Assembly (NCBI GenBank): GCA_964412105.1
Contig: CAYPNM010000027.1
Location: 1-46,895 of the forward strand
Reading direction: 5' to 3'
DNA from: JAKAGZ01 sp964412105
GTDB lineage: Bacteria; Bacteroidota; Ignavibacteria; Ignavibacteriales; Ignavibacteriaceae
Length of the DNA stretch: 46,895 nucleotides
A program made the translations under genes and the position numbers. Numbering within the stretch: the first letter of the stretch is position 1; each line of letters opens with the position of its first letter. The notes beneath the pieces are model-generated. The model did not search any database, had not been told where the DNA came from, and saw nothing but the letters and a program-made list of their open reading frames with translations. Shown piece by piece: positions 6,821-14,544 of this stretch.

Positions 6821-8764
6821 TTATTTATCTTTATCTTCTTTCTTTTTATCCTCGTCAACTACTTCGTATGAAGCATCCTGAACATCTTTCTCATCTTTTG
6901 GCTTTTCCTGCTGCTGACCGCCGGCTTGTCCCTGAGCTTCGGGACCTCCCTGCTGGCCTGCACCCGGCTGCGAATAAAGCTGTGAAGCAACTTCGCTCCA
7001 GACCTTATTCAAAGAATCGGTAGCAGATTTTATCTGATCTGTGTTGTTTGATGCAATTGCATCTTCAACCTTCTTTATTTCTGCTTCAAGTTTGCTTTTA
7101 ACATCCGCAGGAACCTTATCACCTAATTCACTCAATTGCTTCTTTGTCTGGAAGACAAGGCTGTCTGCCTGGTTCTTCGTATCAACCTCTTCTTTCTTTT
7201 TCTTATCATCAGCTGCATGAGATTTTGCATCGTTTTTCATCTTTTCTATTTCATCCTTCGACAAACCGCTTGAAGAAGTGATTCTTATGCTTTGTTCCTT
7301 ATTCGTAGCTTTGTCTTTTGCAGTTACATGCAAAATACCGTTTGCATCAATATCAAAAGTAACTTCAATCTGTGGAACTCCTCTTGGTGCCGGTGGAATT
7401 CCGTCAAGATGGAATTTTCCGAGTGTTCTGTTATCGGCAGCCATCGAACGTTCACCTTGCAGAATATTAATCTCAACAGACGGCTGACTATCGGACGCTG
7501 TTGAAAATATCTCGCTCTTTTTAGTCGGTATAGTTGTATTTGCATCAATAAGTTTGGTAGATACACCACCCAGAGTTTCGATTCCAAGCGATAGCGGAGT
7601 TACATCAAGCAATAATACGTCTTTAACATCACCTGTTAAAACTCCTCCCTGTATTGCTGCACCTACTGCAACAACTTCATCAGGATTTACACCTTTATGC
7701 GGCTCTCTACCAAATATATTCTTTACAAGATCCTGAACCATTGGTATCCTGGTTGAACCTCCGACAAGAATTACTTCATCAATTTTGGAGGATGGAATAC
7801 CAGCATCTTTAAGAGCCTGTTCACAAGGAACTTTTGTCCTCTGGACAAGATCATCGATCAATTGCTCAAACTTTGCTCTTGAAAGAGTTAAGTTTAAGTG
7901 TTTCGGACCATCCTGTGTTGCAGTAATGAACGGAAGATTAAAATCAGTAGTGGTTGATGAAGACAATTCAATCTTTGCCTTTTCAGCCGCTTCTTTTAAT
8001 CTCTGTAATGCCATCGGGTCTTTTCTAAGATCAATACCGTCTGACTTTTTGAATTCATCCGCAGCCCAGTCAACTATTCTCTGATCGAAATCATCACCGC
8101 CAAGGTGTCCGTCACCATTTGTTGATTTTACTTCAAACACTCCATCTCCAAGCTGAAGTATGGAAATATCAAAGGTACCGCCTCCAAGGTCATATACAGC
8201 AACTGTATGATCTTTTGTCTTCTTATCTAAACCATAAGCTAAAGCTGCCGCCGTAGGTTCATTAATTATTCTCTTAACCTTCAAGCCTGCGATTTCGCCT
8301 GCATCTTTTGTCGCTTGTCTCTGTGAATCGTTGAAATATGCAGGTACAGTTATTACGGCTTCGGTTACCTCCTGACCCAAATATTCCTCAGCTGTTTTTT
8401 TCATCTTCTGAAGAATCATTGCACTTATTTCGGGGGGCGAATAAACCCTGTCACCTATCTTAACACGTGCAGTGTTATTGTCACCTGAAATAACTTCATA
8501 TGGCACTTTTTCCTTTTCGCTTCCAACTTCATTTATAAATCTTCCCATAAACCGTTTAATAGAGAAGATTGTATTCTTGGGATTTGTGATCGCCTGTCTT
8601 TTTGCCGGTTGTCCTACCAGCCTTTCACCGCTCTTTGTAAAAGCAACGATTGAAGGAGTTGTTCTCCCTCCTTCAGAATTGGGAATTACAACCGGATCAT
8701 TACCTTCCATAACAGCAACGCAAGAGTTAGTCGTCCCTAAGTCTATTCCTATTATTTTACTCAT
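6821..8764 (-). CDS. dnaK: Molecular chaperone DnaK (Hsp70)
   Basis: A 647-aa ATP-dependent chaperone of the cytoplasm. The nucleotide-binding domain starts IGIDLGTTNSCVAVMEG and includes NEPTAAALAYG, DLGGGTFDIS and VGGSTRIPMVQ. The substrate-binding domain (about 390-505) includes LLDVTPLSLGIETLGG. The helical lid is followed by a Gly/Gln-rich linker and an acidic tail (SYEVVDEDKKKEDKDK), as in typical bacterial DnaK. AAAGGAG lies nine bases before the ATG. It sits between two hsp20 genes; dnaJ and grpE are not in the window. No CIRCE (HrcA) element was found upstream. Confidence 0.98.
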   Translation of the reverse strand: MSKIIGIDLGTTNSCVAVMEGNDPVVIPNSEGGRTTPSIVAFTKSGERLVGQPAKRQAITNPKNTIFSIKRFMGRFINEVGSEKEKVPYEVISGDNNTARVKIGDRVYSPPEISAMILQKMKKTAEEYLGQEVTEAVITVPAYFNDSQRQATKDAGEIAGLKVKRIINEPTAAALAYGLDKKTKDHTVAVYDLGGGTFDISILQLGDGVFEVKSTNGDGHLGGDDFDQRIVDWAADEFKKSDGIDLRKDPMALQRLKEAAEKAKIELSSSTTTDFNLPFITATQDGPKHLNLTLSRAKFEQLIDDLVQRTKVPCEQALKDAGIPSSKIDEVILVGGSTRIPMVQDLVKNIFGREPHKGVNPDEVVAVGAAIQGGVLTGDVKDVLLLDVTPLSLGIETLGGVSTKLIDANTTIPTKKSEIFSTASDSQPSVEINILQGERSMAADNRTLGKFHLDGIPPAPRGVPQIEVTFDIDANGILHVTAKDKATNKEQSIRITSSSGLSKDEIEKMKNDAKSHAADDKKKKEEVDTKNQADSLVFQTKKQLSELGDKVPADVKSKLEAEIKKVEDAIASNNTDQIKSATDSLNKVWSEVASQLYSQPGAGQQGGPEAQGQAGGQQQEKPKDEKDVQDASYEVVDEDKKKEDKDK

Positions 8765-8811
8765 TATTAAATACTCCTTTTAATTTTAATTTCGTAATGT
8801 TCACAAATAAC

Positions 8812-9246
8812 TTATTTAATTTCAATATTCATTTCTTTCTTTTCAGGAATCAACTTTTCAATAGTAACTGAAAGGACACCGTTTTCAAACTCTGCCCTAA
8901 TGTTATCCTGCTTTACATCAGCCTGAATTGTAAATGCTTTCTTGAAGCTTCCAAATGATCTTTCCCTGTTGAAAAATCTTTTGTTCTTATCATTTTCATT
9001 AGCATTTTTCTTTTCGCCGGAAATTGTCAGCTTATTATCCTCAAGTTTAATCTTCATATTTTCTTTCTTTACACCCGGCAATTCAGCTTCCAAATAGATA
9101 TTTTTTTCATCTTCAGAAATGTCTATTTTAGGGTTAAAAGAATTAAATGATGTGGAATCTTCAATTGCATAGTTTTTAAGAATGCTCGATAAATTATCAT
9201 CTAATTCTTCAAAATTTACTACTGGTTCAAACTCAATGAATGTCAT
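8812..9246 (-). CDS. Hsp20/alpha-crystallin small heat-shock protein, first gene of the cluster
   Basis: A 144-aa small heat-shock protein. The alpha-crystallin domain includes LPGVKKENMKIKLEDNKLTI and ENGVLSVTIEKLIPEKK; the C-terminal NIEIK supplies the IxI contact. The N-terminal arm starts MTFIEFEPVVNFEELDDN. GGAG lies five bases before the ATG. It leads a same-strand series hsp20-dnaK-hsp20 with a 47-bp gap to dnaK, so one heat-shock transcript is likely. The 226-bp region upstream, shared with divergent birA, holds repeated TGACA/TGTCA palindromes. Confidence 0.93.
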   Translation of the reverse strand: MTFIEFEPVVNFEELDDNLSSILKNYAIEDSTSFNSFNPKIDISEDEKNIYLEAELPGVKKENMKIKLEDNKLTISGEKKNANENDKNKRFFNRERSFGSFKKAFTIQADVKQDNIRAEFENGVLSVTIEKLIPEKKEMNIEIK

Positions 9247-9375
9247 GTTTTCTCCTTTATATAGATTTACTTAATTTGTTTTCATGGAAATTACAATCAA
9301 TGTGCCAGTATTGAGGAATCCTCTAAATTATTATATTACAATAAATTATAAGAATATTGTATTTTATCTCCTGAC

Positions 9376-9441
9376 TGCCATTTTGTCATATGACCTGACA
9401 TTTTGTCAGTAAATAGTTAAAATATGACAAAAACACTGACA
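9376..9441. promoter_or_regulatory. Repeated TGACA/TGTCA elements upstream of the heat-shock cluster
   Basis: TGCCATTTTGTCA (9376-9388) and TGACATTTTGTCA (9396-9408) are direct copies with a 20-bp period; the second is a palindrome, CTGACA-TTT-TGTCAG (9395-9409). TGACAAAA at 9425-9432 and TGACA at 9437-9441 add further half-sites. They lie 130-195 bp before hsp20 and 32-97 bp before birA. They do not match CIRCE. A heat-shock activator or repressor site is an inference. Confidence 0.5.
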
Positions 9442-9472
9442 TTCTAATCTATTAAAGCTAAAGGTTTAGAGC

Positions 9473-10243
9473 GTGCTTGAAATTGAAAAATTTGATCTGA
9501 AATTAAATACCGACATAATTGGTAGAAATTTTATTTATGCTGAAGAGATAGATTCAACAAACACTTACCTGCTTGATAATAAAAAGCTTCCTGATGGTAC
9601 GGTTGTCTTTGCTGAAAAACAAACTAAAGGAAAAGGTAGAAAGGAACGGATCTGGCACAGTGCTAAAGACCAGAATCTGACTTTTTCAATACTGCTGTCA
9701 AACAAAAAATATCTGGGCAAAACAGTAAACCTCATAAATCTGGCCTCTTCACTTGCAGTGGCCCAATCAATTGAAAACTTATTTCAACTAAATACCAATC
9801 TAAAATGGCCAAATGATGTTTTGATTAAAGACAAAAAAGTGAGTGGAATTTTACTTGAAGCATCATCTCTCGGAAGCAAAATCGAAAGATTGGTAATCGG
9901 GATTGGTATAAATGTAAATCAAAATTTATTCCAGGGAAGTTTCAATATTCCTCCAACTTCTATTAAGATCGAAACGAATGAAAATATTGAAAGGGAAAGA
10001 TTACTCGCTGATGTGCTTAACATTTTTGAAGAATTATTAGGTAAACTTTCTACAACACCTGAAGTAATACTTAGAGATTGGAAATCACGCTGCCGAATGA
10101 TCGGGGAAAGAATTGAAGTTAGCGAAAATGGCAACACAAAATATGGCATCTTTGACGACATAGATGAAAATGGATTCCTTCTTTTAAAATCCAGAGACAA
10201 TAAGATTGAAAAGATTCATTTTGGTGATGTGAGTGTACAATAA
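9473..10243 (+). CDS. birA: Biotin--[acetyl-CoA-carboxylase] ligase, short form
   Basis: A 256-aa enzyme that makes biotinyl-AMP and attaches biotin to the carboxyl-carrier protein. It shows the biotin-binding KGKGRKERIWHS loop (the GRGR motif with one change) and LKWPNDVLIKDKKVSGIL, both catalytic hallmarks. A BPL C-terminal SH3-like domain follows (about 205-255). The N-terminal HTH domain of E. coli BirA is absent, so it is an enzyme only and not a repressor. The start is GTG at 9473, with AAAGG about eight bases before it. It overlaps coaX by one base (TAATG). The biotin-dependent carboxylase subunit gene accD lies nearby on the other strand. Confidence 0.93.
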   Translation: MLEIEKFDLKLNTDIIGRNFIYAEEIDSTNTYLLDNKKLPDGTVVFAEKQTKGKGRKERIWHSAKDQNLTFSILLSNKKYLGKTVNLINLASSLAVAQSIENLFQLNTNLKWPNDVLIKDKKVSGILLEASSLGSKIERLVIGIGINVNQNLFQGSFNIPPTSIKIETNENIERERLLADVLNIFEELLGKLSTTPEVILRDWKSRCRMIGERIEVSENGNTKYGIFDDIDENGFLLLKSRDNKIEKIHFGDVSVQ

Positions 10244-11007
10244 TGCTTTTAGCCTGCGATATAGGAAATACCAGAATTAAATCGGCAATTTTTACAAAAG
10301 ATAAAATATCTTTTAAAAAAGTTACTACTTTAGTTAGTGATCTAATTGATTTTTACAAACACAAAGATTTAACAGCAGCGGCATTTAGTTCAGTAGTACC
10401 TGAAAAATCAAAAGAATTATCTGATTTACTAAAGCAGCAGTTCAATATCTCTCCTCTTATGGTAGGTGATAATTTAAAATTCAATCTCAGAATTGATTAT
10501 TCAACACCCGAGAATCTCGGCACAGATCGGGTTTGCTCTGCTGAGGGAGCTTTTTATCTATTTAAAAGAACAAAAAAATATAAGAATTATAGCAGGAATG
10601 ATGTAATAGTTTCTGTCGATCTTGGAACTGCTACAACTATAAATTTTGTAAAATATCCGGGTATTTTCAAAGGTGGAATAATTGCCCCTGGCCTTGAAAT
10701 GATGAGTCAGTCTCTTCACGATAAAACAGCATTGCTTCCGGTAATTTCGGCTTCGGAATATAAAAAGCTGATAGGCAAAAACACAAAGGAATCTGTTGCA
10801 AGCGGAGTAATAAATTCTACTATCGGATTAATTGAAAAAAGCTTTTCAGAGTTGAAAGCCAAGAGAAAACCGGAGAATATTCATATCTATCTAACAGGCG
10901 GTAATGCCCCGAAAATCGTTCCATACTTGAAGATCAAACATAAATTTGTTGAGGCGCTTGTCCTTTTTGGGATTAAAGCAATCTATGAAAAAAATGTAGG
11001 ACTTTAG
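10243..11007 (+). CDS. coaX: Type III pantothenate kinase
   Basis: A 254-aa enzyme catalysing the first step of coenzyme A synthesis (pantothenate to 4'-phosphopantothenate). Its ASKHA-fold motifs are visible: ACDIGNTRIKSAIF at the N-terminus, NLGTDRVCSAEGAF, DLGTATTINFV and the GGIIAPGLEMM segment. The Asp of DIGNT and the GTDR arginine are present. It is translationally coupled to birA by the TAATG overlap. Its stop codon overlaps that of panC, which is on the opposite strand and supplies pantothenate, so two consecutive CoA-pathway steps meet tail to tail. Confidence 0.94.
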   Translation: MLLACDIGNTRIKSAIFTKDKISFKKVTTLVSDLIDFYKHKDLTAAAFSSVVPEKSKELSDLLKQQFNISPLMVGDNLKFNLRIDYSTPENLGTDRVCSAEGAFYLFKRTKKYKNYSRNDVIVSVDLGTATTINFVKYPGIFKGGIIAPGLEMMSQSLHDKTALLPVISASEYKKLIGKNTKESVASGVINSTIGLIEKSFSELKAKRKPENIHIYLTGGNAPKIVPYLKIKHKFVEALVLFGIKAIYEKNVGL

Positions 11008-11867
11008 GCTTTTACAATTAAATTGTCTATGAGGCGGGTTTTCCCAATTTTACAGGCGATTAAAACATAATATTTTTCTCCTCCCCTAAGCTTTTTAATT
11101 TCACTAAAGGATTTTTTCTCTACAATGCTCACATAATCAAGTCTTGCAGACTGAACTGAATCAATAATCGATTTCATTCCAGTTAGAATTCTTTTTGTAT
11201 CATTTTCTCCCTCTTTTATCACTTTCTCAGCTAACTTAAGAGATTTATTCAACACAAGCGCATCCTGTCGTTCAGAAAAAGAAAGAAAGACATTACGGGA
11301 ACTCAAAGCCAATCCATCCTTTTCTCTGATTATCGGACAAATTATAATTTTTATATCAAACTTCAGATCTTGAACCATCCTTAGCACTATTTCTGCCTGC
11401 TGAGCATCCTTCTGCCCGAAGAAAGCAAAATCAGGCTTTACACAATTAAATAAAATCGAAACAACTGTAGTTACTCCCTGAAAATGTGCCGGTCTGAATG
11501 CTCCTTCCAGAATTTTAGTTATTCTTTCGACTGTAGTGTAAGTCTGAAATTCAGGCTGATAGATTTCAGATGAGTCGGGACAGAATAAAATATCAACCTG
11601 CTCCCGTTTTAAAAGTCTTTTGTCTCTTTTAATATCACGGGGATATTTTTCAAAATCTTCATTAGGAGCAAATTGTGTTGGATTAACGAAAATGGAAACT
11701 ACAGTTATATCGGCTTTCTTTTTTGATCTTCTGATTAGCGAAATATGACCTTCGTGAAGAAAGCCCATTGTAGGAACAAAACCTATAGTTTTGCCTTGTT
11801 TCCTTAGTTCATCTACCTTCTTTTGTATTCTGCCGACTGTAGAAATGGTTATGATAAGCGGCCTCAG
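11004..11867 (-). CDS. panC: Pantothenate synthetase, probable non-canonical start
   Basis: Joins pantoate and beta-alanine using ATP. The reading frame holds GKTIGFVPTMGFLHEGHISL (HxGH motif), VSIFVNPTQFAPNEDF, RPAHFQGVTTVV, FFGQKDAQQ and the KMSKS-like ALSSRN. The first ATG in frame (11766-11768) lies inside the PTMG nucleotide-binding motif and cannot be the true start. The frame is open and clearly family-like for about 33 more codons (ITISTVGRIQKKVDEL) but contains no ATG, GTG or TTG. CTG at 11865-11867 overlaps the accD stop as CTGA, mimicking the common ATGA coupling, and gives 287 aa, the normal length. ATT, ATC or ATA codons nearby, or a sequencing error, are alternatives. Confidence 0.85.
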   Translation of the reverse strand: MRPLIITISTVGRIQKKVDELRKQGKTIGFVPTMGFLHEGHISLIRRSKKKADITVVSIFVNPTQFAPNEDFEKYPRDIKRDKRLLKREQVDILFCPDSSEIYQPEFQTYTTVERITKILEGAFRPAHFQGVTTVVSILFNCVKPDFAFFGQKDAQQAEIVLRMVQDLKFDIKIIICPIIREKDGLALSSRNVFLSFSERQDALVLNKSLKLAEKVIKEGENDTKRILTGMKSIIDSVQSARLDYVSIVEKKSFSEIKKLRGGEKYYVLIACKIGKTRLIDNLIVKA

Positions 11868-12703
11868 GTCAATAATGTCAAAACATTATAAATATTAGAC
11901 TTAAGATCTTTCCTATGAGAGATAATATCGACAAATCCCTGCTCTAACAGAAATTCAGAACGCTGAAAACCTTGAGGCAAATCCTTTCCTATAGTTTGTT
12001 TAATCACTCTTGGCCCAGCAAAACCTATTAAGGCCTGAGGCTCAGCTATATGGATATCTCCAAGCATTGCATAGCTGGCAGTAGTTCCACCGGTTGTTGG
12101 ATCTGTAAGGACTGAAACGAATGGAATTTTTGCTTCAGCCAAACGTGCTAAACGGGCACTTGTTTTTGCCATTTGCATAAGTGAAAATGCTCCCTCCATC
12201 ATTCGTGCTCCACCGCTAGCGGAAATAATTATAAGGGGAATCTTGCTCTTATATGATTTATCAATAAGTCTGGCAATCTTCTCACCAACTACCGATCCCA
12301 TACTTCCGCCTATGAATTTGAAATCCATACATCCGATAGCAACTTCCATCCCGTTGATTTTACCGGTTCCTGTTCGTACTGCATCGTAAAGATTTAATTT
12401 TTTTATCGTTTCCTGAATTCTCTCTTTATATTTCTTAGTATCCTCAAAATCTAGTGGATCTCCCGATCTCATCTTTTTATCCATTTCTCTGAAAGTATTC
12501 TTATCAAGAATTATCTTAAAGTAGTCTTCACTTCCAATCCTGAAATGGTTGTTGCATTTAACACACGTCCAGAGATTGGCCTCCAGCTGCTTTTTATGAA
12601 TAATCTCATTGCAACTTGGGCATTTCTCCCATAAACCATCAGGTAGATCTTTTTTTTGTGAATCAGGTGAAATATTTTCTTTCGATCTTTTAAACCACGA
12701 CAT
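11864..12703 (-). CDS. accD: Acetyl-CoA carboxylase carboxyltransferase subunit beta
   Basis: A 279-aa beta subunit of the carboxyltransferase that forms malonyl-CoA for fatty acid synthesis. A zinc ribbon is formed by C28, C31, C47 and C50. The crotonase-like domain contains GGSMGSVVGEKIARLID, SASGGARMMEGAFSLMQ and TDPTTGGTTASYAMLGD, all family signatures, and GFAGPRVIKQT. It overlaps the DUF1573 gene upstream by one base (TAATG), which fixes the start. accA is not in the window. Linkage to birA across the region is functionally sensible, because ACC needs biotinylated AccB. Confidence 0.96.
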   Translation of the reverse strand: MSWFKRSKENISPDSQKKDLPDGLWEKCPSCNEIIHKKQLEANLWTCVKCNNHFRIGSEDYFKIILDKNTFREMDKKMRSGDPLDFEDTKKYKERIQETIKKLNLYDAVRTGTGKINGMEVAIGCMDFKFIGGSMGSVVGEKIARLIDKSYKSKIPLIIISASGGARMMEGAFSLMQMAKTSARLARLAEAKIPFVSVLTDPTTGGTTASYAMLGDIHIAEPQALIGFAGPRVIKQTIGKDLPQGFQRSEFLLEQGFVDIISHRKDLKSNIYNVLTLLT

Positions 12704-13458
12704 TATTTGGATCCGGGTTTTACTTCTGCGTAAATATTTAAAATAGCCTTTTCATTTAAAGGGTCATTTGATAAAACTTCAATGGAGCGGTGAACCTCCC
12801 CTTCTTCCGCTGATGAATCAAATTCAGTATGAATTGTTGTGCTGTCTCCTGGTGCAAGTATATTTTTGTCAGTTATTGCTGCTGTGCACCCGCAGGAAGT
12901 TCTTATTCTTCTTATTTTCAGAGGAGATTTACCTTTATTAACGACCGTGAAATTAAACGCAACCACGTTTCCCTTTACTACTTTTCCAAAGTCATGTGAT
13001 TTTATTGGAAAATAAATCTCCGGTGAACTAAGAGGCCTGGTTTTAGTCTTTATTGAATCTGTACTTGGTAAATTTGGGAAAATGAGGGGAGGAACCTCTT
13101 TATTAAAAGCCGCTGTCAATCTTAAAACAGGCGTATTTTCATCGTTTGTGGTTACATAAATGAATTCGATTCCATTTTTTTTATTAGGATTTGCCGAATA
13201 ATTAACAGTCAATTTCGCAGAATCTGCAATTCCAATGTCCTTTTTGTCAAGACTTGCAGTTACACAACTGCAGGTTGTATGGACTTTTTCAATCTTTAAT
13301 ACCCCTCCTCCCCCATTATAAATGATAAAAGTGAAAGGTCCGGGATTAGTTCCAAAATCGTGCTCAACAGACTGAACCGAAATCTTTGGACGCAGTGTTT
13401 GACTGAACACAAATATTGGAAAAACAAATAATAAAAGAATTATTAATTTTCTAAGCAC
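12703..13458 (-). CDS. Exported protein with two DUF1573 domains
   Basis: A 251-aa protein with a signal peptide (LIILLLFVFPIFVFSQ; cleavage about residue 20). Two DUF1573 (ASH/MSP-like) beta-sandwich repeats follow. The first has VEHDFGTNPG and a TCSC motif; the second has KSHDFGKVVKGN and TSCGCT. The paired cysteines at the same place in both repeats suggest a structural or metal role. The function of the family is not established. It is embedded between tsaB (8-bp overlap) and accD (1-bp overlap), so it is cotranscribed with essential genes, but this says little about its role. Confidence 0.85.
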   Translation of the reverse strand: MLRKLIILLLFVFPIFVFSQTLRPKISVQSVEHDFGTNPGPFTFIIYNGGGGVLKIEKVHTTCSCVTASLDKKDIGIADSAKLTVNYSANPNKKNGIEFIYVTTNDENTPVLRLTAAFNKEVPPLIFPNLPSTDSIKTKTRPLSSPEIYFPIKSHDFGKVVKGNVVAFNFTVVNKGKSPLKIRRIRTSCGCTAAITDKNILAPGDSTTIHTEFDSSAEEGEVHRSIEVLSNDPLNEKAILNIYAEVKPGSK

Positions 13459-14122
13459 GTTTTTTCACCTTTATTACAAAATTCTTGTGGTATTCGGGCT
13501 CTAAATAGTCAAAATCATTTGTTGCCAGCTTTTGCCCGAAAGTCTTTGCCCACCTGGCAACGTGAACTGCATCTGGAGCCGTTACGTTCCAATTTATCTT
13601 ATTCCTGATATTGTTTTCCCAAAATACGTTTCCGAATACTAATGTGCTAGTATTTATTTGGAAATCGGACTTTTTTATTACCTTTAATTTATCCACAAAT
13701 ATAGCCTTATTCGCAATAACTTTAAAACTAGCATAATATGCTTCCTCTGAGTTCACCTTGTTAGCGACTATAAACTCATTTCCCTCCTCCAAATATTCTG
13801 ATATTTGTAACGCCATAGCTTCAAATGTAGGTACAGGTATAATCGGTAGCTCGGCACCTAATGCGAGACCTTTTGCAGCAGACATCCCAATTCTTAGACC
13901 AGTAAATGAACCTGGCCCCGCAGAAACCGCTATGCTGCCACATTCTCCGATTTCAAATCCCGATATTTTTAATGAAAATTCTATCGAGTCAATCAATTTT
14001 TCCGCGTGAGAAAGCTTATCCCTAATTATAGACTGAAAATATCTTTCATTAGAAAGATATACAGCTGTGCTGCAAAGCGATTCTGATGTTTCAATTGCTA
14101 GGATTGGTTTATCTTCAGTCAT
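13451..14122 (-). CDS. tsaB: tRNA threonylcarbamoyladenosine biosynthesis protein TsaB
   Basis: A 223-aa ASKHA-fold scaffold protein that, with TsaD and TsaE, installs t6A37 on ANN-decoding tRNAs. It starts PILAIETSESLCSTAVYL, with LSHAEKL and the strongly conserved SAGPGSFTGLRIGMSAAKGLA motif. The C-terminal half is variable, as usual for TsaB. It overlaps tsaE upstream and the DUF1573 gene downstream by 8 bp each, which indicates a tight operon. tsaD is not in the window. Confidence 0.93.
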   Translation of the reverse strand: MTEDKPILAIETSESLCSTAVYLSNERYFQSIIRDKLSHAEKLIDSIEFSLKISGFEIGECGSIAVSAGPGSFTGLRIGMSAAKGLALGAELPIIPVPTFEAMALQISEYLEEGNEFIVANKVNSEEAYYASFKVIANKAIFVDKLKVIKKSDFQINTSTLVFGNVFWENNIRNKINWNVTAPDAVHVARWAKTFGQKLATNDFDYLEPEYHKNFVIKVKKRA

Positions 14123-14543
14123 ATCTATTGATCTTAAAGCTTCTTGAGAAATCTTCGTTTAATTTAATTATTACTTCAAACCTTTTATGTGGCAGAATTT
14201 CAGAAAATAATTCACCCCATTCAATAAACATTATGGCTTCGTTATCATTTATATAATCATTAAAACCTATGTCAAATATTTCTTCCAATTTTTCAATCCT
14301 GTAGAAATCCAAATGGTAAATCTTAATTCTGCCTGAATACTCATTTACTAATGCAAAAGTCGGACTTGAAACACTATTAATACCGAAGATTTTTCCTATT
14401 TCTTTAACAAAAAATGTCTTACCCGTGCCTAAATCGCCGTTTAGAACAACAACATCCCCCTTCTGAAGATCTTTTGAAAATTCGAGCGCAATGTTTCTTG
14501 TCTCTGCTTCAGTTATAATTTTCAAAGAATATGGGTACTTCAC
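14115..14543 (-). CDS. tsaE: tRNA threonylcarbamoyladenosine biosynthesis ATPase TsaE
   Basis: A 142-aa P-loop ATPase of the t6A complex. The Walker A motif is GDLGTGKTFFVK; the SSPTFALVNEY and IYHLDFYRIE segments and the IMFIEWGE Walker B-like strand are typical. The start is GTG at 14543, one base after the porX stop. tsaB follows with an 8-bp overlap. From memory, tsaE beside a PglZ-domain response regulator gene is a recurrent arrangement in Bacteroidota. Confidence 0.94.
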   Translation of the reverse strand: MKYPYSLKIITEAETRNIALEFSKDLQKGDVVVLNGDLGTGKTFFVKEIGKIFGINSVSSPTFALVNEYSGRIKIYHLDFYRIEKLEEIFDIGFNDYINDNEAIMFIEWGELFSEILPHKRFEVIIKLNEDFSRSFKINRYD

Positions 14544-14544
14544 T

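Noticed and set aside
6796..8783. Several plus-strand frames opposite dnaK
   Set aside because: Shadows of the dnaK coding sequence; none has a ribosome site or family motif.
9247..9472. CIRCE/HrcA operator upstream of the heat-shock genes
   Set aside because: No TTAGCACTC-N9-GAGTGCTAA-like sequence is present.
11004..11768. panC starting at the internal ATG 11768
   Set aside because: This would remove about 33 family-like residues, including most of the PTMG nucleotide-binding motif.
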